A stretch of DNA of 64,000 bases. Source: Caenorhabditis remanei (taxonomy: Eukaryota > Nematoda > Chromadorea > Rhabditida > Rhabditidae). A program made the position numbers and the translations under genes. The notes beneath the pieces are model-generated. The model worked only from the letters and a program-made list of their open reading frames with translations, was not told where the DNA came from and ran no database searches. Of this stretch, positions 11,240 through 22,323 are shown piece by piece. Position 1 is the first letter of the stretch. The number at the start of each line of letters is the position of its first letter. The DNA lies in assembly GCF_010183535.1 (NCBI RefSeq), contig NC_071331.1, forward strand, positions 23,870,001-23,934,000. Direction: 5' to 3'.

Positions 11240-14200
11240 ATGTCTGAAGAACCGCTTGTTGAGCAGGTGGCGCCGCAGCCTGAAGAGGATGAGGATCATG
11301 AGTTTTGTGTGGGGTTCTGTAAGAGGTGAGTGTTTTTGGCTGAAAATAACAAAAACAACTATTTTTTTAATTCAAACATTTGAGTATTCTTAACTCGATT
11401 TTTTGAAAGCATTATCTATGTTTCATAAATTATATGTTCTTATGATTCACGAAGACAATTTATTTCTGCCAAGTACAAAACAGAAGTAGCAAAAAAACTC
11501 GATGAACAGTTTCGAAATAAGTTGAAACAGTAAATGTTTACTGAACAAAACTAGTAAAGTACTAATATTAAAAATCTTAAAGGGGGACTGCGATATTCCA
11601 AAAATTGAGATTTTTTGATATGGATCGACTCAGAATTTTGTGGAAAAAGAGAAATCTCTTGGAGCCAGGTCTAAAAATTCGTTTGAAACGAGTTATGAGA
11701 CCTCAAAGTGTCAAAAAAGGGCCTCATGCCGTGAAGATTTGCCTTATTTTTAAAGTAAAATTCACTCGCCGCACGGTCTCCTTGGATGATTTTAGGGGCA
11801 GATTACGTCATCAAACGTGGAATGTCACGAAAAATGAAAAATTTCAGAAAATTCACACGTGAGGGCTTTTTTGAACGGGGAATGAAGTGGTCATCCATTT
11901 TCTAGAGAACCAACGCGTTTTTCTAAAATCGGCTCACTCAGTTTTGTTCGAAACCGTGTTATGAACCCACCAGTAATTTTTTGTGTTTTTCTGTTGGGTA
12001 ACTTTTGAGTTATACTTTGTTGAAAAATCAACTGAAAACACCCTACTTTTTCAATAACTTTGAAATATCTGACCTCATTTTGCATATATCAAAAATCTAT
12101 TCACTCTACTTTTTTCTTATGTTCATTGGCTACCATTTGCATTCATTCATTACGTGCTTGCTTCTCAACTGACCGAGTTATAACAGCTATTCCAGTTCTG
12201 ACAAGAAAATAGTGTCAAAGCATAAAGTGATATAACTTGGCCAGTTGAGAAGCAAGCACGTAATGAATGAATGTAAATGGTAGCCAATGAACATAGGAAA
12301 GAAATTGTGAGAACGGATTTTTGGTATATGCAAAATAAGGTCAGATATTTCAAAGTTATTGAAAAAGTAGGGTGTTTTCAGTTGATTTTTCAACAAAGTA
12401 TAACTCAAAAGTTACCCAACAGAAAAACACAAAAAATTACTGGTGGGTTCAGAACACGGTTTCGAACAAAACTGAGTGAGCCGATTTTAGAAAAACGCGT
12501 TGGTTCTCTAGAAAATGGATGACCACTTCATTCCCCGTTCAAAAAAGCCCTCACGTGTGAATTTTCTGAAATTTTTCATTTTTCGTGACATTCCACGTTT
12601 GATGACGTAATCTGCCCCTAAAATCATCCAAGGAGACCGTGCGGCGAGTGAATTTTACTTTAAAAATAAGGCAAATCTTCACGGCATGAGGCCCTTTTTT
12701 GACACTTTGAGGGCTCATAACTCGTTTCAAACGAATTTTTGGACCTGGCTCCAAGAGATTTCTCTTTTAACAAAATTCTGAGCCGATTCATATAAAAAAA
12801 AACTTCAACTTTTGGAATACCGGTGTCCCCCTTTAAATAATTGAAAATAACACTTGGAACAGTAACAAATTTAAGTTTTCTAAAAAAGTGTTTTTAACTA
12901 TTTGAGGTCTGAGAAAAATTCAAATCAATATTTTCAACAGAAAACAAATTACCAAATTATTTGAAACAGTAAATTTCTTATCAACTTTCAGTTTTTCCCT
13001 CTATCAAAGTTTTTGTGTTCAACAACAAGTTGAACACAGTTATAGGGAAATTTTAAAAAAAACTAAAAATAATTTGAAACAGTGAAGTTTTAATCACAAT
13101 TTAAACACAATCGATACAACCTAAAATGTTTCAAAAACCACTTGAAACAGTGAATTTAGTTATAGCGGAGTCATTCACTGTTTCAGTAAAAAAATTGCCA
13201 AAACAGTTTTGTTGTTACTGTTTCAAAATTTTTAGTTGTAGTAGAGTCAGAAATAGTATTGTTTCTGTTGGAAATGACGTAGAATAGCTACTGTTTGAAA
13301 TTCAAAAAAAAGTATTTTTCACTGTTTCAGTGAAAATATAAACCGGTTATCAATACAAAATGTTCTTGAAACATGTTTTGGTTGTAGCGGAATTCTGCTT
13401 ATTACTATTAGTAAACCTTTTTCAAAACACTAATTTCTTGGAAACACCTGAATTCCTAGCTAATTTTTAATGCAAAATTTGAATTCAGAGTCTATTTTTG
13501 CTCCCGCAAACGCAATTTTTCAAAAAGTACGCAATGTCTGCACACAACCGGAGCTACAGTAACCCTAAATTTTGAAAATTTGAGTTAAAGACCCAGATTT
13601 AGGAGTGATTGTTGACACTAAATTCGAATTTGGAATCAATTTTTGTCAATTTTTGCCAGTTTTTGGTGGTAAATCTCAAAATTTCATTCAAAACACTAAT
13701 TTCTTGAGAAAACCTGAATTCCCAGCTAATTTTTGATGCGAAATTCAAATTCTGCGTTTATTTTAAACTCTAGCGACCCCAAAGTACGCAAATTGTTCTA
13801 ATGACTCGGTGTCTCCACACAACCGGCGCTACAGTAACCCAAAATTTCATTCAAAACACTAATTTCTTGGAAAAACCTGAATTCCTAGCTAATTTTTGAT
13901 GCAAAATTTGAATTCTGCGTTTATTTTTAGCTCTAGCGGCGCAATTTTCAAAAAAGTACGCAAAATGTCGTAATGACTCGGTGTCTGCACACAATCGGCG
14001 CTACAGTAACCCAACATTTCAAAAATTTGAGATAGGGGTAATTATTGACGCTGAATACGAATTTGACACTTGTTTTGTAAAGTTTTCCTTTGAAAAAACA
14101 TTTTTCCAGAAACGTCGACCCAATCTACCACGACATCCTGCGTCACATGTGCATCGCAATCGGTGGCTCCAAACACCAAATCACAGTTTTCAACGATTTC

Positions 14201-17200
14201 GCGAATGCTCACATGAGAAACGAAGAAGACTCCCTTCCAATGCATCGTTACTACGTCAAACGTATCCATGACCTCCAGATAGAACTGCTAGCCACCAAAA
14301 AGTTGACCGAACGGGAGAAAAAGCAAAAAACCAATTCGATCAAGAAGGAATACACCGCCGAGATGATGGCGATCGACTCGAAGCAGGAGGGTATCGAGAA
14401 GGTGAAGTACGCGAGGGATGCTATGATATTCACTACCGGAAATCTTATCCAAGCCATCTCAGCGCCCATCACATTTGCCGGGGAGACTATGGAGCCTTGC
14501 TACTCGGATGGCACCCCGTGGTCCGCTGAGCCGGAGATCCTAGAGCCGCCGAAAATGCCGGATTACCTGGTGGCCCTTCGTCTACAAAAGGAGAAAGATG
14601 AAGTGACGACGAAGGATTGTCTGGCGACGCTTAAAATCGATTATGACACGCTGTTGAGTAACAATCAGGCGATGGAGAAGGCACATTTGCTGGATAAAGT
14701 CGAGTTGAGCAAGAAGGATGAGATTATTGCGGATCTGCAGACTGAAGTTAGCACGTTTAGGAGGAATGCGATCAATGGGACGAGAAATGAGACGAGGTGA
14801 GTGATGGGTACTGTAGTGAAAGCGCTATAATTTATAAAATTTGTCAGTGTACTTTGTCAGTGTACTTTGTCAGTGTACTCTGTCAGTGTACCAGAGTTGA
14901 GGGAAATGTGGTTTTTTTTTTGCAAAAGCTGGGATCAAATACGTTGACAAATCGCAGTTACTGTTAATTCGAACACATTTTTAAACAATAAAAGTCTTAC
15001 TGTATCTAGGGTACTGTAGTGAAAGCGCTTTCTAAGTTGTGTCAGTGTACTTTGTCAGTGTACTTTGTCAGTGTACTTTGTCAGTGTACTTTGTCAGTGT
15101 ACTTTGTCAGTGTACCATACTTGAGGGAAATGTGGTTTTTTTTTTTGCAAATGTTGCGATCGAATACATTGACAAATCGCAGTTACTATTAGTTCGAACA
15201 TATTTTGAAACAGTAAATGTCTTACTGTATCTAGGTTACTGTCTTTGAGTCTGACGAAATCTTACTGTAGCCGTGTTAAGTTCAAAAAAAAGCAGCGATG
15301 ACTAATTACATAACTGACGATATCAATAACAAATGAATTTGAAACAGTAAAACTTTATCGGTCTTACTGTACCATCGGTACTGTAGTGACGCTTTATTAA
15401 ATACTTAAGATACTGTAGTAACGTAGTCTTATTGTATTTGAGATTCATCTTACGATAGCTGGAGAAGTACTGTAGTATTACTGTAAAATATTTAACCTGC
15501 ACTTTTTTTTCAGTTGAAATTTCTGTACCAAAATTAATGTATTTAACTCTAACACCGCTATTCAAAAAATGTTGAAACAGTAAAAGTCTTACTGTATCAG
15601 GGGTGCTGCAACAAACGCGATTACTGTAGTTGTGTCAAAATTAGCCCCAATGAACTATTAGATAGCTAACAGGAAAGTTTTTTGTCTGAAACATTATGAA
15701 AATTAAAAAAAAATCTTTTTTTGGCTACTGTAATCTTACTGTATCTGTGACTAGAGAGAACATTTTGCGTTTTCAATTTCCGTGTAAAATGAGCGTGGGA
15801 TCAGTCACAACAAAATTGAAAAATCTGATTACAAATGCCTGAAACAGTATAAATAGTATAAATTTGGAGTATTTTTTTAATTGAAAATTTAAATAATTGG
15901 GTTACTGTAGCTCATTATAGCAGCGCTACACGTGCCTTACAACCGCGCTCTACCGAAACCGAAAAAAATAGTGTGCAAAATCAAGAGACTCACAATAAGA
16001 GAAAAAGGACACTTTTTAAATTAACGAAATGAACTAATTTTCTATATATTTAAAATGTTAATGAAAACTGATGAAACAGTATTTTATATTTTCAGAGACC
16101 GCCAACTTGGGTATTCCTTCCTAAAAGATGTGATCTACCACGCGCACGCCGCATTCGAGTACCAGGACCGTCTCTTCTCAGAAATGAAACAAATCTTCGA
16201 CGCCGGCCAATATTGCAAAATCGACGAGATCAATTACTACGCGGAGACAGTGAAGGCGCTCCGAATGAAATGGATCGATAAACTTCCGTTGGCCGAGAAA
16301 CGGGAGTTACAGGAGCCAATTGACGCGGAGTACACACACTCTCAGTCCAATCTCGCATTGCTGAAAATGATCAGATCGAAGTTTGAGGTGATGAGCGATT
16401 GCTATGATAAGTATAAGGAGTTTGTGAATACAAAAACGAATTGTACACTTCCGACAGCCGGGCAGTTGAATCAATTCGATGAGATTCTCATAGCTTCTGA
16501 AAAAGATAAGATTGAGAGTATGTCTCTTGAAGAATGCCGTGGGGAATATCTGAAAATGTTGCGGGATATTGAATTGGTACGTGGGAGAAACGAGGTGCTA
16601 GCCATAGCGAAACACGCGGCGGAGGAGGAAAACAGAAAGCTGAAAATCGATATGACTGGTATGGACCGGGAAATTGATCAGACCAAAAAACGAGTGGACG
16701 CCGCACAAAAACGAATGATTATCATGGAGAATGTACATGACGGAAGGCAGATGCAGATTCTGCAACTTGAAAAAAAATATGAGAAAGAGGTTGCCAGTTT
16801 GAACGAGAAAGTGCTGAAACTCGAGAAGATTGTGGGCGATCGGACGGAGGAGTTGACGGAGTTGATGGATTTGGTGGAGAAGGAGAAAAAATTGCCGCCG
16901 TGGACGGAAAAGGATGAGGAGTGGTTGAAGAAGATTGAGAAGTTGGAGGAGGAGAAACCGGACATGGATTTGGAGGGGTGGTGTCAGAAAGTGCATGATT
17001 TGGAGGCACTGATCAACGAAAAAGAGCCAAGGTGAGTTGTTTTTCAGAGAATATTTGGATTCTGATGACTGGAACGGTATATGATTAATGTTGGCAACGA
17101 AGTTGAATTTTAGCACAGTTAGTCTAGTCAAATATGTGAAACAGTAAAAATCATCAATTTTTTTTCAAAACCGGCTCACTCGTCGGTTAGAATAGTTTAA

Positions 17201-20200
17201 AAGCTTAAAAATTGATTTTAATACATAGTAACTTGATTTTAAGTTTGAAATTTTAAAAAATTGGGCTTAATACCATCAAAAATCGTCAGATTTGGCTTGA
17301 GAAGTTTTCAATTCAGTATCAGTCAAATCTGAGTTGCTTAATACGGCCAGAAACCGCTGGAAAGGCAAGCCTAGTCAGAAAAAAACGTGAAAATGATGAA
17401 AAACAGATCAAAATACGTTTGAAACATAAAAGAAAGTTTAATAGCACGGTACATTTCTTACAACTGCGCTCCACTGAACCCGAACAAAATAGTGTGCGAA
17501 ATTGAGAGACTTAGAGAAAAAGAGACACTTCTCCAGGGGATTTCGATGGAGCGCAGTTGTAAGAAGCGATCGACCTGCTGTCATTAAACCACGTCTCATT
17601 AAAGAAGAGAAAAATCGGTTTCTGAATTTTCAAATTGTTAGTTTGTTCCTTGTGAAACAGTAATGTTTCAAAAATTTCCACAAATTAACAGGATTTTTCG
17701 ATTTAGGTTTAGTGCAGTCGCAAATTCTTCAGACGTCAAGTATTGTATTGAAACAGTGAAAAATTTGAGAACATTGAGTTTTTTTATAACTGTTTCAACT
17801 ACAATTGATTAGTTTTTGATACTGATAATTGATAGTTAGAAGGCTTTATGTTTCTTTTTACGTTAACTGATAAGTCTCGAAATAATGTTTCACTCAGTTT
17901 TAATAAATTTTCACTGAAACAGTAACATTTTTCACTGTTTCATTTAGTTTTAAGTGAAAGTTCGGGACAGTATTAATTTTTACTGTTTTTTTGTATATGT
18001 AGTTTCCTAAACTCCTTTTCGTGAAATTTAGAAATCCCATCAATCAATTTTTCACACAAATTGTATCTTTTTTACTGTTCCAAATAGGTTTCATTAGTTT
18101 TGGCAAAGACATATTCGAAAGTTTTGAGTTTTTGGCGAACCAGTGATTATTTTTGGTTTTTTTTCACGATTTTGGTTTCATACGCTTACTGCCTCAACTT
18201 TTTCTCTTTAGACTCCAAATATTTCAGTAAAATTTTGAGAAATTTGAGTTTTTACTAATGTTTCAACCACACTATTCTTAGTTTTAGATACTAAATATTG
18301 ATAGTTAAGATCCGCTTATCTTATTTTTGTAGAAATAAAAGTCTTGAACGAACTCAGTTTAAATAGATTTTCATTTTCACTGTTTGAACTAGTTTTCAGT
18401 TTGAAAATTCGTGACTATTTCCGAGTACAGTATTAATTTTTACTGTTTTGTAAAATTTTTATTTTCCTGCACTCTTTTTCGTGAAATTTGGAGATCCAAA
18501 GTTTTAGTGAAACTGTTTCAACTAGGTTTTGTTAGTTTTATTAGTTTTAGCAATTAATTTTTGAACGTTAAATAAATATTGGGCACTAAAGAAGAAAAAG
18601 TCGTGCTGAGGTACTTCTTACTGTGTCAGATACAAAAATTCTGAATTTGATGACTGGCACGGCCTCCGGCGGAGGCCCTCTCAATGCACTGCGCGCAGTA
18701 CTTTGAGAGGGCCTTTGCAGGAGGCCGTGGACTGGAAGATTGTTATAGGAAATACTTCTGTTGCTGATTCCTTACTCACTGTCTCAAAATTTTAGAGAAA
18801 TTTTAGTTTTTTTACTGTTTCAACCACACTATTATTAGTTGTAGATACTAATTATTGATAGTTGAGAACGTTTCATCTTTGTTTATCCCAAATTTAAATT
18901 AAAATTTATTCTCATAGTTTCTCACTGAAACAGTAGTTTTTTAAAACTGTTTGAATTCGTTTTTGGTGAAAGTTCGTGACTTTCCGTATCAGTTTTAATT
19001 ATTTTAGTCTTAATAATATATTTTCTGTAACCTTTTTCCACTGATTCAAAGAATACCGCGTTAATTTTTCTACTGGTCTGTAAAATATGTATATCCGGAA
19101 CTTTTTTCATAGAATGGACGGTATTTTCAACAATTTTCACAGATGTGTTTACTGTTTCAACTAGATTTCATTAGTTCTGGTAAAAATGTATTCAAAAGTT
19201 TTAGGCGAATTTTTGTATTTTTTTCGATTCTGGTTCGAAACAGTTACTGTCTCATCTTTGTCTCTTTAAATTTCAAATATTTCAGGAAACAGTAATAAAA
19301 AAATGTTTTCCACCGTTTCAACCACACTTCATTAGTTTTTGATACTAATTATTGATAGTTGAAGCAAAAATAAAAGCCTCCAAATAACGTTTCAGTCAAT
19401 TTTCATAGTTTCTCACTGAAACAGTAACATTTTTATTGTTTCAACTAGTTTTCTTTCTAAACTTTGTGTATTTTTTCACTAGACCTTACCAGTTTTAACT
19501 GTTTTAGCTTTTTCACAAAAATTCACAAAATTTCTACTGTTTCATCAATGAATTTTAAATGCCGTCGCTTCTATAGCGCTTACTGCTAATTGTATTTGCA
19601 TAGTTTCTTGATCTAACTAAAATTTTCAAGGAAAAACTTTAGAGTTTCAGTTTTCAATAATTGTCACTGTTTCAGTAATATTTTTAATAAAAGTATTGAA
19701 TACAAACCATTAGTACATCAATTTCTAAATATTTTTGCTGTAGTTTTTTTAGTTCAAAATATCGATTTTCAGAGAGAAAATCTGTATTTTGCAATTTTAG
19801 CCGATCTCACCTGATCTCTTCCGATTATAGCCGATTTTCGCTATTTTCTAAACTCAAATAATTGATTTTTAGCTTTTCAGCCGATCCTAGAATTAATACA
19901 CATTACTGTTTCACAAAGTCTTCATTATTATCAAACTGGTTTAGTTTTTGATGAGTTATTGAAAAAATGCGTCTAAATTCTGATAGGGGGTATCATCCTG
20001 ATTAAAAGTACAATTTTTCAGCACCGATTCCTCCCCACAACGTACGATCACCGAGCTCCGCCGAGAACTCCGCAAAGCCAAAGAGCGTATCCAATTGAAA
20101 ACCGAAAACTACTGTATCCTCTGCGACATTTATTGCAACGCCGTCAACGTTCTCTGCAATGACCAAATAAAAGATGCCAAGGAGTTCCTAATGTTCAAGT

Positions 20201-21111
20201 CAACAACCCTCCATCAAGCTCCAGGAATCCCCGAAAAGAAGAAGCTTCACCAGTTGTTCGAGGAGGAGTTCCATGAGAAAGTAGAGAAAATCAACGATTA
20301 CCGAAAGAGTTGTCTCGTAAAGCAACAAGATTGGGAGGAACGACGTAAGAAGATGTTGGCGCAAGCAGCAAAGCCAGTGGAGTCAGATCCTGGGGACCTT
20401 GAGGAGCTTCACGAATGGAGCAGAGAGTTCCAGGAGCTCAAGGAGCTCTACCAACAGAGTCTAAAGATTCGAACTGCTTGGTGGGAGAATGATGAGATCT
20501 GCGGGACAAAGGAATTCAAGGAGCTATTCGGGTCGGAGAGTTTCCCGAAGAACAAAGCGGATTTGATGAATCTAGTGGAGCTTTTAAAACGGGATAAGAT
20601 AGCGGAGACCCTGGAAAAAGAGTTCCAAAGGAGCAAAGATATGGAATCGAAACTGGCGGAGGCTGAAAAGATGGCAAAGGCAATGAGAGACCAGAAAGAG
20701 GCGATGGATGCCATGGCAGCACAACATAGACATACCTGTGGTGGCGATGCTGATAAGGATGCGAGGATCGCTGAGCTCAAAGCAAAAAACGCCAGCCAGT
20801 CCCAAAAATTGAAGGTGTCTCATAAAGAAACGGCGGATTTGGCGATGAAACAACGGGAGACTGAGAAGCAGGTCTTGGCGCTTCAAAAGAATCTGGCACT
20901 ATTCAAAAAAGCAGCCACGGGAGCGGAGGACGGGCTCGCTGATGTGGAGAGAATCGCCGCGTTGGAACAAAAAGTCGAGGAAATGAATAAAAAGTTGGAG
21001 AGAGCGCAGAGGGAGTCGGCGGAGAAGGATCGACAGATGGCGATTGTCGAGACGGGATACTTGTCAAGGAATGGGATTGTGAGGGTGCAGATTTCCGCGG
21101 GAAGAATGTGA
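11240..21111 (+). CDS. Gene D: 932-aa protein with repeated KIX-like modules, each followed by coiled coil
   Basis: Exons 11240-11325, 14110-14796, 16096-17031 and 20022-21111; stop TGA at 21109. All three introns (2784, 1299 and 2990 bp) are phase 2 and split an AG/N codon, and the sum is exactly 933 codons. Exon 1 encodes an acidic leader. Exons 2, 3 and 4 each open with a helical module of about 80-100 residues. In exons 2 and 3 it shares a YY pair, a hydrophobic LQ/LR helix and an I-x-x-EYT segment. Exon 2 (residues 30-110) resembles a KIX domain by eye, with an F-x-x-x-A helix, then RYYVKRIHDLQIEL, comparable to the last KIX helix. Coiled coils follow at about residues 390-560 and 740-915. 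Exon 4 has a Cys-containing start (YCILCDIYC). KIX domains bind short activation peptides, and KIX-type domains occur in nematode SEPA-1-like proteins (from memory). No C-terminal WxxL motif is seen. Confidence 0.85.
11577..12836. mobile_element. TTAA-flanked full palindrome, 1.26 kb
   Basis: TTAA at 11577-11580 is followed by AGGGGGAC, and the mirrored end GTCCCCCT is followed by TTAA at 12833-12836. The arms of about 0.6 kb are nearly identical and the axis is near 12200. It is the same structural class as 8797-10756 but unrelated in sequence. Open frames 11605-11862, 12277-12522 and 12551-12754 are arm artefacts that repeat on both strands. It lies in intron 1 of gene D. Confidence 0.8.
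13419..14020. repeat. Three tandem copies of a 160-260 bp unit in intron 1 of D
   Basis: Units start near 13419, 13683 and 13845 with AAAACACTAATTTCTTG, continue with CCTGAATTC and AGCTAATTTTTGATGC, and end with GTCTGCACACAACCGG and CTACAGTAACCC. Confidence 0.75.
14836..15235. repeat. Nested tandem duplication carrying a TTTGTCAGTGTAC minisatellite
   Basis: A roughly 195-bp segment (GTACTGTAGTGAAAGCGC ... ACTGTATCTAGG) is duplicated in intron 2 of gene D. Within each copy a 13-mer, TTTGTCAGTGTAC, is repeated, four times at 14843-14892 and six times at about 15040-15117, so the copies differ mainly in 13-mer number. Confidence 0.85.
15937..16020. mobile_element. Truncated TTACAACYGCGCTCYACYGAA MITE
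   Basis: The left end TTACAACCGCGCTCTACCGAA matches the terminal repeat of the elements at 17458-17562 and 35399-35501, as does the internal AATAGTGTGCAAAAT; the right end is missing. Confidence 0.55.
16096..17031 (+). other. Gene D exon 3: second KIX-like module plus coiled coil
   Basis: Residues 259-569 of gene D. The module (about 259-345) starts LGYSFLKDVIYHAHAAFEY and has YYAETVKALRMKWIDK and an I-D-A-EYT segment, parallel to exon 2. The rest (about 390-560) is a coiled coil dense in Lys/Glu. Both borders are phase 2, so the exon could be duplicated as a cassette without breaking the frame. Confidence 0.6.
17458..17562. mobile_element. MITE with TTACAACTGCGCTCCACTGAA termini
   Basis: Inverted ends TTACAACTGCGCTCCACTGAA and the mirrored GGAGCGCAGTTGTAA, with a roughly 60-bp interior holding AATAGTGTGCGAAATTGAGAG. 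Relatives lie at 15937, 33485-33526 (interior lost) and 35399-35501. A TA within the TTA ends may be the target duplication. Located in intron 3 of gene D. Confidence 0.7.
17806..19500. repeat. Four degenerate tandem copies of a 450-550 bp unit
   Basis: Copies begin near 17806, 18253, 18810 and 19305 with TTTCAACCACACTAT, continue with TTAGTTTTAGATACTAATTA and TTGATAGTT, and later with TCACTGAAACAGTAACATTT. They form most of intron 3 of gene D. Confidence 0.7.
18658..18729. mobile_element. 72-bp hairpin MITE
   Basis: CACGGCCTCC at the left and GGAGGCCGTG at the right form a GC-rich hairpin with a second inverted pair GGCCCTCTCAA/TTTGAGAGGGCC. It is flanked by GACTGG on both sides (18652-18657 and 18730-18735), a probable 6-bp target duplication. 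It interrupts the repeat array at 17806-19500. Confidence 0.7.
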
Positions 21112-22202
21112 ATCTACAGTAATCATTCGTCATATTCCCTACTTTCCTCTTTCTCCCTGTAAATCTAGTTTCATAGGCTCCGTAAATCCACATTTGTTTC
21201 CGTAATTCTACTCTTGAGGTTCCAAGGGCCCGCAAATCTACGCTAGCTTCTCGTAAATCTACACGAGACTCCCCCTTTGTTTCAATTCCTTCAGAATACA
21301 GTACCCCCCGTAATTCCCCGATATCCCTCCCCGTAAATCCACATTTCTTTCCGTAGCTCTAGAACTGACCTTCCCAGGCGCCGTAAATCTACACTAGCTC
21401 TCTTGGCCTCGTAAATTTACATTCCACTTCCGTAAATCTACACTTGAGCTTCTTGGGCCCCGTAAATCGACACGATTCTCTGTAAATCTACACTAGCTTC
21501 CCGTAAATCTACACAAGACTCTGTAAATCTACATGAGACTTCCGAAAATTTTCCCTCAAGCTTCCCGGGTCTTGTAAATCGACGTAAATCTACATTTGAG
21601 CTCTCCAGGTCCCGTAAATTCACATTTCACTTGTGTAAATCCACATGAGACTCTCGTAAATCTTTACTTACGCTTTCTTGGTCCCGTAAATCTACACTAG
21701 CTTCCCGTAAATCCACAGCTTCTCCATAAATCTATATTTGAGCTTCTTGGGCTCCGTAAATGCTCCCTAGCTTTTAGTAAATCTACATTCTAACCCCCGT
21801 TAACCGATCCCAAGTTGTTTTTTATTGTTTTTCATTCACTCAGAGTACAGTACCCCCGTAAATCCACCCAGACCATTTCCATGTTGTTTTTTTTCAATTT
21901 TTTTCAATTTTTACACCTACAGTAACCCCCCATACCGTAAATTATTTATTTACCCGCATTTTTTCTTAATTTTGCTGTTATTCATCTTAATTACCTTTAT
22001 TATTATCACTTTTCTCTCACTTCTTCCCATAATTCCAATTCGCCCCAATTTCTTGTCTCATTCTGTTGTTTTTTTTCCCCTAATTTTTCGGTTTTTTTTT
22101 TGAGGTCTCTTTTGATTTTTTTTTCTAAAAATGACGTCGTAAATCTACACATCGCTTTTTTTCCGTAAATCCACACTCCACCGTAAATCTACATGATGTT
22201 GA
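21112..22202. repeat. GTAAATCTACAC repeat field, probable 3' UTR of gene D
   Basis: More than thirty degenerate copies of CCGTAAATCTACACT spaced about 25-40 bp, with GAGCTTCTTGGG spacers, run from the stop of D toward the poly(A) signal at 22203. No coding signal is seen. Confidence 0.7.
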
Positions 22203-22323
22203 AATAAACAATGTTTTAGTGATTGTTTTATGTGTATTTTAAGGTTTTACACCCTTTTTCCATACCGTTTCTCGATTTTTTTTCAGATTTTTTGAAAAAA
22301 TTTCAAACAGAATTTCAGAAACC
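22203..22323 (+). promoter_or_regulatory. D-to-E intercistronic region
   Basis: AATAAA near 22203-22208 is followed by a TATTTT motif and then by the acceptor AATTTCAG and AAACC directly before the ATG at 22324. The distance from poly(A) signal to ATG is about 120 bp. Confidence 0.5.

Noticed and set aside
8895..12754. Open frames inside the two TTAA palindromes, some appearing twice with the same protein
   Set aside because: They repeat on both arms because the DNA is an inverted repeat; no codon bias, splice signals or domain.
14090..14109. Frame extending upstream of exon 2 of D, with possible starts
   Set aside because: The TTTTTCCAG acceptor at 14101-14109 and matching phase with exon 1 make it an internal exon.
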